A stretch of 64,000 bases of DNA from Acidobacteriota bacterium (GCA_016213675.1 JACQZW010000031.1:1-64000); one strand, 5' to 3'; positions 37,453 to 46,272 are shown, counted from the first letter of the stretch. Notes: generated by a model not told the origin, from the letters alone. Numbers and translations: made by a program.

Positions 37453-37535
37453 CGAATTCACTTCGCCGGAGCGCCGGGGGGTTCGGGGGGCAAGCTCGCG
37501 GCGGTCGGGTGGGGGGCGAGCGGCCCCCCGACAGG
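37453..37535 (+). repeat. dispersed GC-rich repeat, copy A
   Basis: GAATTCACTTCGCCGG, then GGGGGGTTCGGGGGG and a terminal GGTGGGGGGCGAGCGGCCCC inverted-repeat section. It aligns in the same orientation with 41593-41692 (GGATTCACTCCCGG, then GGGGGGCTCGGGGGG, then GGGTGGCGAGG...GGCCCCCCCG). It lies between the 3' end of tRNA-Sec and the DUF4388 gene. Confidence 0.6.
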
Positions 37536-37541
37536 AATCGT

Positions 37542-37640
37542 TGGCGGAAGCGCATGGGGATCGAACCCACCTCCCACACCGCCAAGGTGCGGGACAACGG
37601 TTTTGAAGACCGCGGGAGCCACCAGGCCCCGTGCGCTTCC
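37542..37640 (-). tRNA. selC: tRNA-Sec (anticodon TCA)
   Basis: On the minus strand this is a selenocysteine tRNA. The acceptor stem is 8 bp (GGAAGCGC at 37633-37640 with GCGCTTCC at 37546-37553), and the anticodon loop CTTCAAA gives UCA, the complement of UGA. A long variable arm, a six-base-pair D stem and an encoded CCA with discriminator G are as in bacterial SelC. Its presence implies that the genome decodes UGA as selenocysteine, with SelA, SelB and SelD encoded elsewhere. I found no in-frame UGA selenoprotein in this window. Confidence 0.92.
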
Positions 37641-37688
37641 ATTTCAAATGTAACAGATGCCCGTGGCCGGCGCGCTGGCCGCCGGCGT

Positions 37689-37718
37689 TTGACACCCCAC
37701 GCGTCCCTCTGGTATGGT
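37689..37718 (+). promoter_or_regulatory. promoter of tRNA-Ala
   Basis: TTGACA (37689-37694) and TATGGT (37713-37718) are separated by 18 nt, 13 nt before the mature tRNA start. A perfect -35, as at the rRNA promoters. Confidence 0.7.
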
Positions 37719-37731
37719 CCAAGCCCCTGGT

Positions 37732-37807
37732 GGGGCTGTAGCTCAGCTGGGAGAGCGCTTGAATGGCATTCAAGAGGCCGACGGTTCGATCCCGTTCAGC
37801 TCCACCA
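37732..37807 (+). tRNA. tRNA-Ala (anticodon GGC)
   Basis: A 76-nt cloverleaf: acceptor GGGGCTG pairing with CAGCTCC, D arm GCTCAGCTGGGAGAGC, anticodon stem CTTGA/TCAAG with loop ATGGCAT (anticodon GGC, reads GCC), T arm with GGTTCGATCCC, discriminator A and encoded CCA. Variable loop normal. GCC-reading alanine tRNA suits the GC-rich codon use. Confidence 0.97.
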
Positions 37808-37824
37808 AACTCCTGACCGACCCG

Positions 37825-37844
37825 AGGCCGCCGCGAGGCGGCCT
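37825..37844 (+). terminator. hairpin terminator after tRNA-Ala
   Basis: An 8-bp stem AGGCCGCC / GGCGGCCT closed by a GCGA tetraloop, followed by TCGTCGTCTC. It lies 18 nt past the tRNA and just before the convergent phosphatase gene's stop codon, so it could act in both directions. Confidence 0.6.
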
Positions 37845-37852
37845 TCGTCGTC

Positions 37853-38287
37853 TCAGGGCGAGGGACGAGCCGGCAGCGACTCGAGGTGGGCGGCGAAGAC
37901 CTCGTTGAAGAGCGCACCCGGCCGGGCGGCACGTAGGCGCGCGACGACGTCCTTTCCGGGGACACCGAGCTCGATGAGGATCCGGCCGGCGACCAGCGCG
38001 GAGCGGTTGAAGCCCATCCCGCAGTGCGAGAGCACCCGGTGCCCGGCCCGCACCAGGTCGGCACCGAGACGAGCCACCCCTTCGAGCTTGACGAGGTTGG
38101 GGAGATCCTCGTCGTAGATCGGGAAGTAGACGTACAGAATCTGGTTCGGCACCGTCGGAACGCCGTGGTCGAGACCGCCCTCGAGGTCGATGACGACGTC
38201 GATTCCCCGCTCGAGGATCGGTGAGAAGTCGGTGATCGCCGGCGAGATGAAGAGCGACTCTCGTTCGTTGACGGGTATCACGGTCAT
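37853..38287 (-). CDS. dual-specificity/tyrosine phosphatase-like protein
   Basis: A 144-residue cysteine phosphatase. The signature HCGMGFNRSA (88-97) matches the active-site loop HCx5RS (Cys89, Arg95), and Asp59/Asp61 in IYDED (57-61) are candidates for the general acid. It dephosphorylates a phosphoprotein or phospho-sugar; the substrate is unknown. It is the only phosphatase of this kind in a window that also encodes a Ser/Thr kinase 24 kb away. The ATG start is chosen because GGGAGAG precedes it. Confidence 0.85.
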   Translation of the reverse strand: MTVIPVNERESLFISPAITDFSPILERGIDVVIDLEGGLDHGVPTVPNQILYVYFPIYDEDLPNLVKLEGVARLGADLVRAGHRVLSHCGMGFNRSALVAGRILIELGVPGKDVVARLRAARPGALFNEVFAAHLESLPARPSP

Positions 38288-38648
38288 GCGCGGCTCTCCC
38301 ACCGGCGGGGCGCAGGCGTCGCCCTGGTCGCCGTTACGGAGAACGTGGCCGGCCTCGGCTTGTTCCCGGCGGCGCGACCTTTGACCCACGCGCTCGAACG
38401 TCAGAAGGAGGTCGCCCCGCCGGGGGGCGGGGCGGGAGGAAGAGGAGGTGGAGCGTCGAGCTCCACCCCACGTTACGAACAACTCGCCGCGGAGTTTCCC
38501 TGGCCGCCGGCCACGCCTCGGACGGCTCCCCCGCGCGAGGGCGGAACGTGCCGACGCCACGGCCCCGCGCCTTGCTCGGCGGCGACACGGATGCTAGCCT
38601 CGTCACGTCGTCGTATGAAGTGTTGCAGTCGTCAAGGGGGGGTCATCG
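38288..38648. other. divergent intergenic region before the cytochrome cluster
   Basis: No gene seen. It contains two GC hairpins: CGCCCCGCC/GGGCGGGGCG (38413-38434) and the perfect 8-bp GGTGGAGC/GCTCCACC with a GTCGA loop (38447-38467). Either may lie in the leader of the divergent phosphatase or of the cytochrome cluster. A candidate promoter for the latter lies at 38572-38600. Confidence 0.5.
38572..38600 (+). promoter_or_regulatory. candidate promoter of the cytochrome cluster
   Basis: TTGCTC (38572-38577) and TAGCCT (38595-38600) with 17-nt spacing, 48 nt before the first start codon. Both hexamers are imperfect matches. Confidence 0.4.
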
Positions 38649-38837
38649 ATGTACTCGACGCTCGCGTCGGCAATCGTCGGATTCGATCGTTCGCTCCAGG
38701 AGCTCCCGCCGGCGCCTTCCGCGTTGCGAACCGCCGTCCGGGTTGCCCTCGGTCTCCTCATCCTCGCCCTCGTTGCCTACATCGTGATCGAGCAACTCGG
38801 CTCGCTCCGCCGCAGGAGGTCCAGCCGTGAGCGCTGA
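38649..38837 (+). CDS. small membrane protein at the head of the cytochrome cluster
   Basis: A 62-residue protein with one hydrophobic helix (about 30-50: VRVALGLLILALVAYIVIE) and a basic C-terminus (RRRRSSRER). No function is recognised. GGGGGGTC precedes the ATG. Its end overlaps the start of the first cytochrome b gene, so it is probably a small subunit or assembly factor of the same complex. Small, easily missed genes at the head of respiratory operons are often structural subunits. Confidence 0.65.
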   Translation: MYSTLASAIVGFDRSLQELPPAPSALRTAVRVALGLLILALVAYIVIEQLGSLRRRRSSRER

Positions 38838-39567
38838 CCGCGACAGCCGCCGTCCGATCCCCGACCAGGTCAGGCGATTCTCGGCCACCGAGCTGGCCCA
38901 GCACTGGGTGCTCATGGTCACGCTCACCGTGCTCGCCCTCACCGGGCTTGCCCTGTTCGCCGCCGACACCTGGCTCGGGCGCACCCTCATCGCCGCCGAG
39001 GGCGGGATCGAGGCGCGCGGGACCATCCACCGGGTGGCCGCTGTCGCCCTGATGATCCTGACCGGCTGGCACTTCCTTTACGTCGTGTTCACCGAGCGGG
39101 GGCACGGCCAGCTCATGGCGATGAGGCTCCGCGCCTCGGACGTCCGCGGCTTCGGCAGGCTCGTCGCCTACTACCTCGGCCGCATCGAAGAGCTCCCCGA
39201 GTTCGGCCGCTTCACGCCGCTCCAGAAGCTGCAGTACTGGGGCGCCGGGATCGGCTCGCTGATGATGATCGCCACCGGCCTCGTGCTGTGGTTCCACACC
39301 GCGGCGATGATGGTGGTCCCGAAGTGGGTGTTCGACGTCACGACCATCGTGCACGGCTACGAAGGGCTGATCCTCTTCGCCCTGCTCTTCGGCTGGCACG
39401 TCTACATCGTCCACCTCTCGCCCGGCAACTTCCCCATGCAACGGACCTTTCTCGACGGGAAGATCTCCGTCGAGCGGCTCCGGCGCGAGCACGCCCGGGA
39501 GTACCGCGAGCTGTTCGAAGACGATGTGACACCCGGCGGCGCTTCGGGCCCCGGCGGGGCCGAGTGA
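38827..39567 (+). CDS. cytochrome b (FdnI/b561-like), first copy
   Basis: A 246-residue integral membrane di-haem cytochrome b. Four hydrophobic helices (about 25-45, 68-85, 138-160, 180-200) carry paired His residues (HW at 26, H at 69, H at 82, H and HGYEG near 155-175, GWHVYIVH near 195-205), matching quinone-oxidising subunits of the formate dehydrogenase/hydrogenase gamma type. PKWVFDVTTIVHGYEG and FGWHVYIVHLSPGNFPM are also in the second copy (40654) in diverged form. GTG start overlapping the small protein. It would pass electrons from menaquinol or ubiquinol to the c-type haems of the next gene. Confidence 0.85.
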   Translation: MSADRDSRRPIPDQVRRFSATELAQHWVLMVTLTVLALTGLALFAADTWLGRTLIAAEGGIEARGTIHRVAAVALMILTGWHFLYVVFTERGHGQLMAMRLRASDVRGFGRLVAYYLGRIEELPEFGRFTPLQKLQYWGAGIGSLMMIATGLVLWFHTAAMMVVPKWVFDVTTIVHGYEGLILFALLFGWHVYIVHLSPGNFPMQRTFLDGKISVERLRREHAREYRELFEDDVTPGGASGPGGAE

Positions 39568-40661
39568 TGCGCCGCCTCCTCGCGCTCGCCGCTGCGTTTT
39601 TCGTCGCCGACCTCGTCACCGCGCAGGCGCCGCCGCCCGAGCCCAACGGGAACGCCGCGGCGGCCGCCCGCCAGTGCAACATCTGCCACGGCAAGCAGGA
39701 GTTCAAGACCGTCCGGCCCGACGGCAGCGTGCGCCCGCTGTTCGTCGACGAGGCCGCGATCAGGGACTCGGTGCACGGCAAGTGGCAGTGCACCGACTGC
39801 CACGCCGACGTCGACAAGATTCCCCATCCGGCGCCGCTCGCCCAGGTGAACTGCCAGCGCTGCCATTTCGGCGGCAATCCCGTGGGCGCGCCGGAGCGGA
39901 TCAACTACGAAGGGTACGTGAAGTCGGTCCACGGGCGGCTGCGCCTGGCCGGGAACACCAAGGCGCCGCTGTGCCAGGACTGCCACGGCACGCACGGGAT
40001 CCGCAAGCACACCGACCCGACGTCCCGGGTCAACAAGGCGCAGGTGCCCTCCACCTGCGGGCGCTGCCACGTGGAGATCTACGCCGACTACCAGCGCTCG
40101 ACCCACGGGCAGTCGCTGCTCACCAAGGGCAACCTCGATGCCCCGTCATGCACCGACTGCCACGGCGAGCACTCGATCCTTGCGCCGAAGGAGACCGCGT
40201 CGGACGTCTCGGCGACGAACATCCCCGAGACCTGCTCGCACTGCCACGGCTCGATGGCGTTCAACACCAAGTACGAGATCCCGATCAACCCGGTCAAGAC
40301 CTTCAAGCACACGTTCCACGGCATCGCCAACGAGCTCGGCTCCAAGAAGGTCGCGCAGTGCGCCTCGTGCCACACCGCGCACGCCGTCCTTCCGGCCGCC
40401 GATCCCCAGTCGTCGGTCAACCCGGCGAACATCCCGGCGACCTGCGGCAAGTCGGGGTGCCACGAAGGGGCCAACGCCAACTACGCCCGCGGCCGCTTCC
40501 ACATCGACCCGACCAACAGGGACTCCGGGATCATCTACTGGGTGGCGCTGTTCTTCAAGATCCTGACGATCTCGACTCTGGCCGCGCTGCTGGTCCACAT
40601 CCTGCTGGACCTGGTGAAGAAGCTGCGGCACGGTCACGCGGGGGGACACCACGGTGAGTGA
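39567..40661 (+). CDS. multiheme c-type cytochrome (8 CXXCH plus 1 CX4CH)
   Basis: A 364-residue exported cytochrome with an N-terminal signal (cleavage near VTAQA). Covalent haem sites: CNICH, CTDCH, CQRCH, CQDCH, CGRCH, CTDCH, CSHCH, CASCH, and a ninth possible site CGKSGCH with a four-residue spacer. CX4CH is a rare but known variant; whether it holds haem is uncertain. A C-terminal membrane helix (about 325-345) and His-rich end (GHAGGHHGE) anchor it. Similar proteins are the periplasmic arm of Cbc-type quinol-oxidising complexes. The ATG overlaps the previous gene's TGA (TGATG). Confidence 0.88.
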   Translation: MRRLLALAAAFFVADLVTAQAPPPEPNGNAAAAARQCNICHGKQEFKTVRPDGSVRPLFVDEAAIRDSVHGKWQCTDCHADVDKIPHPAPLAQVNCQRCHFGGNPVGAPERINYEGYVKSVHGRLRLAGNTKAPLCQDCHGTHGIRKHTDPTSRVNKAQVPSTCGRCHVEIYADYQRSTHGQSLLTKGNLDAPSCTDCHGEHSILAPKETASDVSATNIPETCSHCHGSMAFNTKYEIPINPVKTFKHTFHGIANELGSKKVAQCASCHTAHAVLPAADPQSSVNPANIPATCGKSGCHEGANANYARGRFHIDPTNRDSGIIYWVALFFKILTISTLAALLVHILLDLVKKLRHGHAGGHHGE

Positions 40662-41706
40662 GCACGACCATCCGTTGCAGCGGGCCGCGGCCCGGGAGCT
40701 CGAGGAAGCGCACGGCCTGTCTCCCGCCGAGGCGGCCGAGCGCGCCGCGCGGATGCACGAGCGCCTGCACCGCCGGTTCGGCACCTGGGTCCGCCGCGAG
40801 CTGATCATCCAGCGCAGGGAGGACCACTCCGAGAAGTCGAGGGAGGTCCGTGGCGAGGAGCGCGCCGCGGCGTCCGGCGGTGAGCTGTTCGAGCGCCTGT
40901 CGCTGAACATCCGCCTGCAGCACGCCACCATGGCCGTCTCGGTGATCGTGCTGGTGATCACCGGGATCCCGCTGAAGTTCCACGCGTCGGGCTGGGCCAA
41001 GGCGATCATCGGCGCCCTGGGCGGACCCGACGTGACCCCGATCATTCACCGCGTCGGCGCGACCGGGCTGATCATCGCCGGGCTCTGGCACCTGTTCTAC
41101 ATCGCCTTCACCCGCGAGGGCCGCTGGAACTTCAAGCAGCTCATCCCGATGCCCAAGGACGCCGTGGACGCCTTCAAGCAGATCGTCTACTACCTCGGGC
41201 GGACCGACGAGCGGCCGAAGTTCGACCGCTTCTCGTACGTCGAGAAGTTCGACTACTGGGCGGTGTACTGGGGCATGGTCATCATGATCGGCTCCGGCAC
41301 CGTGCTGTGGTTCACCGACTTCTGGCTCCGGTTCGTGCCGAAGTGGTTCACCGACATCGCCAAAGAAGCCCACTCCGACGAGGCGCTGCTCGCGACCCTG
41401 GCGATCGTCATCTGGCACTTCTACAACGTGCACTTCAACCCGCACAAGTTCCCGATGAACCGGACCTTCATCACCGGCAAGATCTCCGAGCTGGAGATGC
41501 GTGAGGAACACCCCCTGGAGTACGAGCGCCTGATCCAGCGGCGCCAGAATGCCCGCCAGTCCGCGCGCGACCCGGAACCGAGTCAAGCGAGCCGGGATTC
41601 ACTCCCGGCGAGCGAGGGGGGCTCGGGGGGGCATTCGCGCCGGGAGGGTGGCGAGGAGAGGCGCGAGGCCCCCCCGCAGTCGGGCGGCAGGGGAGGGCGG
41701 CGATGA
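40654..41706 (+). CDS. cytochrome b (FdnI/b561-like), second copy
   Basis: A 350-residue relative of the 38827 gene. A long charged N-terminal extension (about 1-85) precedes the four-helix haem b core (about 90-290; [48 protein letters not shown]). The C-terminal 40 residues, from about 310, are low-complexity Gly/Arg/Glu sequence encoded by the GC-rich repeat at 41593-41692 and are unlikely to be part of the fold. GTG start overlapping the preceding gene; the stop overlaps the next gene (ATGA). Confidence 0.82.
   Translation: MSEHDHPLQRAAARELEEAHGLSPAEAAERAARMHERLHRRFGTWVRRELIIQRREDHSEKSREVRGEERAAASGGELFERLSLNIRLQHATMAVSVIVLVITGIPLKFHASGWAKAIIGALGGPDVTPIIHRVGATGLIIAGLWHLFYIAFTREGRWNFKQLIPMPKDAVDAFKQIVYYLGRTDERPKFDRFSYVEKFDYWAVYWGMVIMIGSGTVLWFTDFWLRFVPKWFTDIAKEAHSDEALLATLAIVIWHFYNVHFNPHKFPMNRTFITGKISELEMREEHPLEYERLIQRRQNARQSARDPEPSQASRDSLPASEGGSGGHSRREGGEERREAPPQSGGRGGRR
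41593..41692 (+). repeat. dispersed GC-rich repeat, copy B, within a coding 3' end
   Basis: Counterpart of 37453-37535. Here it is translated as the Gly/Arg-rich tail of the second cytochrome b, so insertion lengthened that protein just before its stop codon. Confidence 0.6.
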
Positions 41707-43679
41707 GGCACTTCTGGCTCGCCTTGAAGGAGGGGCTCGTCGAGCACCGGCGGGCGCTCCTGCTCATCGCCGGCGTCGCCCTCGGCTTCGTCGTGGTGGT
41801 GCAGACGATCTTCTACTTCGCCTCCTCGCACGAGGCGGTTTGCGCGTCGTGCCACATCATGAAACCGTACGTCGAGATGCGGAAGGAGTCGACGCACGCG
41901 GACGTCTCCTGCGTCACCTGCCACACCGAGTGGCGACTCGCGATCTCGACGACGTACGTGAAGTACGCCCTCGGCCTGTACGCCCCGCAGCTCCGCGCCG
42001 AGGTGCCGGACTCCCGTTGCCTGTCGTGCCACGAGCACAAGGATCTCGACACCGACCAGACGTTCCTCAAGGGCATCCACTTCTCGCACAAGAACCACCT
42101 CGGCGAGATGCGGCGGGGCAAGGCGCTGCACTGCACGTCGTGCCACGGCGGTCACACCGTGATGGGCGCGGGGGCGAGCAAGGAGCTCCACACTGACGTG
42201 CAACGCGAGGTCTGCTTCACGTGCCACTTCAAGGGCGCCGAGAAGGGCCAGGCCGCGACCGGCTGCCTCGTCTGTCACGGGCCGCCGACGACGGTCGTCA
42301 CCCACCAGGGGTTCCAGTTCGACCACGCCTCGTACCTCAAGCGCGACGTCCGCTGCGCCCTGTGCCACGTCGAGGTCACGAGGGGCGACGCCAACGTCGC
42401 CAAGGACCGCTGCAACACCTGCCACGTCAGCCGCATCGAGGCCTACGACGACACCGAGCGCGTGCACAGCATTCACCTCAAGAAGCACCAGGTGGACTGC
42501 CTGCGCTGCCACAACACCCTGGAGCACGGCAAGGTGCAGATGGCACCCGCCCTCGGCGAACGTTGCGACGCCTGCCACAAGCCCCGCCACACCGCCCAGG
42601 AGCAGATGTACATCGGCATCGGCGGCCTGGGCGTCCCGGACACGCCGTCGACGATGTTCCTCGCCCGCGTGGCGTGCGACTCGTGCCACGGCGAGCCCGG
42701 CGGCGACCCGCGCAAGGGCGCGGCGCAGCTCCGCACCTCCTGCGTGACCTGCCACGGCCAGGGGTTCGACCGCATGGTCGACGACTGGATCAACGAGATC
42801 GGCGCGCTGCTCGTCGACACCACCTCGGCGGTCCAACGCGCCGAGGCCGCGGGGAGGGCGCTCGGGGCGCGCGGCCAGCAATTCGACGAGCAGCTCGTCC
42901 GCGCCAGGCACAACCTCGACTTCGTCCGCAACGGCCGCGGCGAGCACAACATCCGCTACGCCGTCGAGCTGCTCCGCTCGGCGCGCGCCGACGCCGCGGT
43001 CGTCCTCGCCGCCGGCGGCGGCGGCGGCAAGCTCGCCGAGCAGCCGATCCTGGCGTCGGCCTCGGGCTACTGTCGGGTCTGCCACTCGACCTCGCACCTC
43101 GGCACCGCGATCTCCTTCGCCGATGCGACGTACGACCACAACCGCCACATCGCCGCCGGGCTCGCGTGTCAGACCTGCCACTCGGTCGAAGAGCACGGCA
43201 AGACCACGATCGTCCGCGAGCAGTGCATAGGCTGTCACCACGGGAAGGAGCAGAGACGCACCTGCGAGAGCTGCCACCGCGCGCAGGCCAGCTTCTACCG
43301 TGGCAGCCTCGCCGGCACCGACGTCAAGGGCGAGCCGGACGTGATGGCCAAGGCCGACGTCGGCTGCGACGGTTGCCACGACCTGACGGCGACCGAGCCG
43401 CTCGTCAAGGTGGTGCAGAAGGCCTGTGTGACCTGTCACGAGGCCGGCTTCGACGAGATGCTCGTCGAGTGGATCAACGACGACCAGAAGGCGGTGCAGG
43501 AGCTGGCCGTCCTGGTCGCGCAGGCCGAGGGCGCGCCCGGGGCCGGGAGCCACAGGGCCGAGGTCGCGCAAGCCAGGGCGATCTACGAGGCCATGCTCAC
43601 GGCCAAGGGACCGCACAACACCTCGCTCGCGTCGGATGCCTACGCACGGGCGAAGAAACTCCTCGCCTGGACCAGGTAG
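41703..43679 (+). CDS. membrane-anchored 18-haem c-type cytochrome
   Basis: A 658-residue multiheme cytochrome with an N-terminal membrane helix (about 18-40) and the first CXXCH right after it (47-51), the NapC/NirT-like start that takes electrons from membrane quinol. I count 18 CXXCH motifs, at about residues 47, 70, 106, 144, 171, 188, 218, 237, 266, 288, 325, 347, 457, 489, 508, 521, 555 and 575. Residues around 325-430 and 555-655 are a tandem duplication: [11 protein letters not shown] versus [11 protein letters not shown], and [12 protein letters not shown] versus [12 protein letters not shown]. Haem-poor coiled-coil segments follow each repeat (about 370-440 and 595-655). It probably wires electrons across the periplasm. 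The ATG overlaps the preceding stop. Confidence 0.9.
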   Translation: MRHFWLALKEGLVEHRRALLLIAGVALGFVVVVQTIFYFASSHEAVCASCHIMKPYVEMRKESTHADVSCVTCHTEWRLAISTTYVKYALGLYAPQLRAEVPDSRCLSCHEHKDLDTDQTFLKGIHFSHKNHLGEMRRGKALHCTSCHGGHTVMGAGASKELHTDVQREVCFTCHFKGAEKGQAATGCLVCHGPPTTVVTHQGFQFDHASYLKRDVRCALCHVEVTRGDANVAKDRCNTCHVSRIEAYDDTERVHSIHLKKHQVDCLRCHNTLEHGKVQMAPALGERCDACHKPRHTAQEQMYIGIGGLGVPDTPSTMFLARVACDSCHGEPGGDPRKGAAQLRTSCVTCHGQGFDRMVDDWINEIGALLVDTTSAVQRAEAAGRALGARGQQFDEQLVRARHNLDFVRNGRGEHNIRYAVELLRSARADAAVVLAAGGGGGKLAEQPILASASGYCRVCHSTSHLGTAISFADATYDHNRHIAAGLACQTCHSVEEHGKTTIVREQCIGCHHGKEQRRTCESCHRAQASFYRGSLAGTDVKGEPDVMAKADVGCDGCHDLTATEPLVKVVQKACVTCHEAGFDEMLVEWINDDQKAVQELAVLVAQAEGAPGAGSHRAEVAQARAIYEAMLTAKGPHNTSLASDAYARAKKLLAWTR

Positions 43680-43711
43680 AAGGGGTCCGGGGCCCGGACC
43701 CCCGTCTTCTA
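43677..43711. terminator. bidirectional terminator hairpin
   Basis: GGGGTCCGGG/CCCGGACCCC (10 bp around a single G) flanked by TAGAA/TTCTA. It begins at the stop codon of the 18-haem cytochrome (plus) and ends 20 nt from the centre of the convergent symporter gene end (minus), so it can stop transcription from both sides. Confidence 0.7.
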
Positions 43712-44986
43712 CTCCGGGTCGACCAGGGCCGGCCTCGGGGTGATGCCCTCGAAACGCGCGACGATCGTCGCCGTCACCAGGTCGCCGGTGACGTTCAGCG
43801 TCGTGCGGCACATGTCGAGGAGGCGGTCGACGCCGAGGATGATGGCGATGCCCTCCATCGGCACCCCGACCATGCCGAGCACCATCATGAGGAGCGGGAT
43901 CGAGCCGCCCGGGATCCCGGCGGTCCCGATCGCGGTCAGCACCGACATGACCACGACGACGAGCTGCGCTGACAGCGTCAGGTGCACACCGAACACCTGG
44001 GCGAGGAAGAGGACGGTCGCGCCCTCGAACAGCGCCGTGCCGTTCATGTTCATCGTCGCCCCGAGGGGAAGGACGAAGCCACCGATCTCGCGGGGGATTC
44101 CGAGGCTTTCCTCGCTGGTGCGCATCGTGGTGGGCAGCGTGGCGTTGCTCGACGAGGTCGAGAACGCGGTGATCATCACGATGCGGATCCTGCGGAAGAA
44201 GTCCAGCGCGTTCCAGCACGACACCAGCGTGAGGATCACCGGGTAGCCGACGAACTGGAAGATCGCGAGGCCCGCGACCACGGTGAGGACGTACTGCAGC
44301 AGGTTGACCAGCAGGGCGAACCCGAACCGCGCCGTGACGCTGAAGATCAGGCAGAACACGCCTATCGGCGCGACCTTCATGACCAGCCCGATGATCGCCA
44401 CCGTGATGTGCCCGAGGCTGTCCAGGAACGAGATCATCGGCGTCGCCTTCTCCGTCGGGATGAGCGTCAGGGCGACGCCGATCATCAGCGAGAAGAAGAT
44501 CACCGCCAGCATGTCCCCGGAGGCCGCCGCCTGCACCGGGTTGCGCGGCACGATCCTGACCAGGAGGTCGATGTTCAGGGCGTTGCCGGACAGCCCCATC
44601 GCGCCCTCGGTCTGCCCCTTGTACGTCTCCATGAGCTGCGTCTTGACCGCAGGGTCGAGGCCGTGGCCCGGGCGGATGACGTTCATCAGGAGCAGGCCCA
44701 GCGCCGTCGACAGCGCGGTCAGGCCGAGGAAGCTGACGATGGTGATCAGGCCGATCCGGCCCAGCCGCCGGAGGCTGCCGAGGCCGGCGACCCCGAGCGA
44801 CAGGGTCGAGACGATGAGCGGGATGACCACCATGATCAGGCTCGACAGCCAGATCTTCCCGATCGGCTCGGTCAGCAAGGACACGAGCCTCTGCGTCCCC
44901 GGGCCGGCGCCGGTGACGAGGTTGGTCGTCACCCCGACGGCGGCTCCGCAGACCAGGCCGAGCAGGATCTTGGTGTGGAGCTTCAT
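43709..44986 (-). CDS. dicarboxylate/amino acid:cation symporter (GltP/DctA family)
   Basis: A 425-residue DAACS-family transporter with about eight hydrophobic helices and the two re-entrant hairpins. FSTSSSNATLPTTM is the serine-rich motif of hairpin 1, GATMNMNGTALFEG contains the conserved NMxGT, and GIPGGSIPLLMMVL plus DRLLDMCRTTLNVTGD are the transmembrane 7-8 region. It takes up glutamate or C4-dicarboxylates with protons or sodium; the substrate cannot be fixed by eye. The ATG (MKLHTK, 44986) has GGAG 11 nt upstream. An earlier in-frame ATG upstream is not supported by ribosome-binding sequence. Confidence 0.9.
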   Translation of the reverse strand: MKLHTKILLGLVCGAAVGVTTNLVTGAGPGTQRLVSLLTEPIGKIWLSSLIMVVIPLIVSTLSLGVAGLGSLRRLGRIGLITIVSFLGLTALSTALGLLLMNVIRPGHGLDPAVKTQLMETYKGQTEGAMGLSGNALNIDLLVRIVPRNPVQAAASGDMLAVIFFSLMIGVALTLIPTEKATPMISFLDSLGHITVAIIGLVMKVAPIGVFCLIFSVTARFGFALLVNLLQYVLTVVAGLAIFQFVGYPVILTLVSCWNALDFFRRIRIVMITAFSTSSSNATLPTTMRTSEESLGIPREIGGFVLPLGATMNMNGTALFEGATVLFLAQVFGVHLTLSAQLVVVVMSVLTAIGTAGIPGGSIPLLMMVLGMVGVPMEGIAIILGVDRLLDMCRTTLNVTGDLVTATIVARFEGITPRPALVDPE

Positions 44987-45056
44987 GGGATCGAGGTCTC
45001 CTTGCCGTGAAGGACCGTCGCTGCCGTGCACGCCGTCGAGGGGCGGCTCGGCCTCG

Positions 45057-46265
45057 TCATTGCGGGCGCCGGACGACGAGCTCGATGCCGTCGGCGGTGA
45101 AGCGGCGGGCGACGATCTGCTCCTCGCGCATGGCCCGCTCGAGTTCTTCGCCCCCCTCTGGTGGGAAGTGCCTGACCTCGAGGTCAGGGCTGGCGAGCAC
45201 GGCGCGGCGCAGCGCCACCTTCAGGTCGTCGACGCCGTCGCCCCGCGCCGCCGAGATCCCGACCACGGTCCGTCCCGGCGGATCGAGCGGCAGGGCACCG
45301 TCGAGGCGGTCGACCTTGTTGAGGACCACGAGGGCGCTGCGGGCCTCGATGCCCAGCGACTCGAGCACCTCGTCGCCGACCCGCAGGTGGTCCTGCCACT
45401 CGGGGTGCGAGCAGTCGACCATGTGGACGAGGACCTCGGCCTCCGCCGCCTCCGCCAGCGTGGCGCGGAACGAGGCGACGAGGTGGTGCGGCAGCTTGCG
45501 AATGAAGCCGACCGTGTCGGCGACGGTGACCATGAGGCCCTCGCCCAGCTCGGCGCGGCGCACCCGGGGGTCGAGGGTGGCGAAGAGCCGGTCCTCGACG
45601 AGCGTCTCGGCCCCGGTCAGGCGGACGAAAAGCGTGCTCTTGCCGGCATTGGTGTAGCCGACGAGTGCGATCCCGGGCACGGCTCCGCGCCGCTTGCGCT
45701 GCACGGCGCGCTCGCGCTCGATGATGTCGAGGCGGTCGCGCAGGACGGCGATGCGCTGCTTGATCACGCGGCGATCGATCTCGATCTGGGTCTCGCCGAC
45801 GCCGCGGGTGCCGATGCCGCCTGCCTGCCGCGACAGGTGGGACCACCGCCTCGTCAGGCGCGACTTCAGGTAGTTGAGCTGGGCCAGCTCCACCTGGGTC
45901 TGCGCCTCGCGGGTGCGGGCGCGCAGGACGAAGATGTCGAGGATGACGCCGGCGCGGTCGAGCACCTTGACGTCCTCGCCGAAGCCCTCCTCGAGGTGCC
46001 GGGCCTGGGACGACGAGAGGTCGTCGTCGAACACCACCAGCTTCGCCCCGGTCTGGGCGACGAGCGCGGCGATCTCCTCGACCTTGCCGCGGCCGACGAA
46101 CGTCCGCGGGTCGGGGCCCTTCCGCTCCTGGATGATCCTCCCGACCTCGACGCCGCCGGCCGTGTCGACGAGCTGCGCCAGCTCGTCGAGGTGCGTCTGG
46201 ACCTCGTCCCGCGGCACCTTCTGCAACGCGACACCGACGAGCACTGCTCCTTCACGTTCCGCCAT
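45057..46265 (-). CDS. hflX: ribosome-splitting GTPase HflX
   Basis: Translational GTPase (402 residues) that rescues stalled ribosomes. An N-terminal HflX domain (about 1-195: FVGRGKVEEIAALV, LSRQAGGIGTRGVGETQIE) precedes a G domain with the P-loop GYTNAGKST (203-211), VADTVGFIRKLPHHLV (G3) and NKVD (G4). The start is chosen at ATG 46265 (MAEREG), because TAGCAT lies 7 nt upstream. An ATG three codons earlier (46274) lies inside that hexamer. It is divergent from mgtC. Confidence 0.93.
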   Translation of the reverse strand: MAEREGAVLVGVALQKVPRDEVQTHLDELAQLVDTAGGVEVGRIIQERKGPDPRTFVGRGKVEEIAALVAQTGAKLVVFDDDLSSSQARHLEEGFGEDVKVLDRAGVILDIFVLRARTREAQTQVELAQLNYLKSRLTRRWSHLSRQAGGIGTRGVGETQIEIDRRVIKQRIAVLRDRLDIIERERAVQRKRRGAVPGIALVGYTNAGKSTLFVRLTGAETLVEDRLFATLDPRVRRAELGEGLMVTVADTVGFIRKLPHHLVASFRATLAEAAEAEVLVHMVDCSHPEWQDHLRVGDEVLESLGIEARSALVVLNKVDRLDGALPLDPPGRTVVGISAARGDGVDDLKVALRRAVLASPDLEVRHFPPEGGEELERAMREEQIVARRFTADGIELVVRRPQ

Positions 46266-46272
46266 GGCGAGC

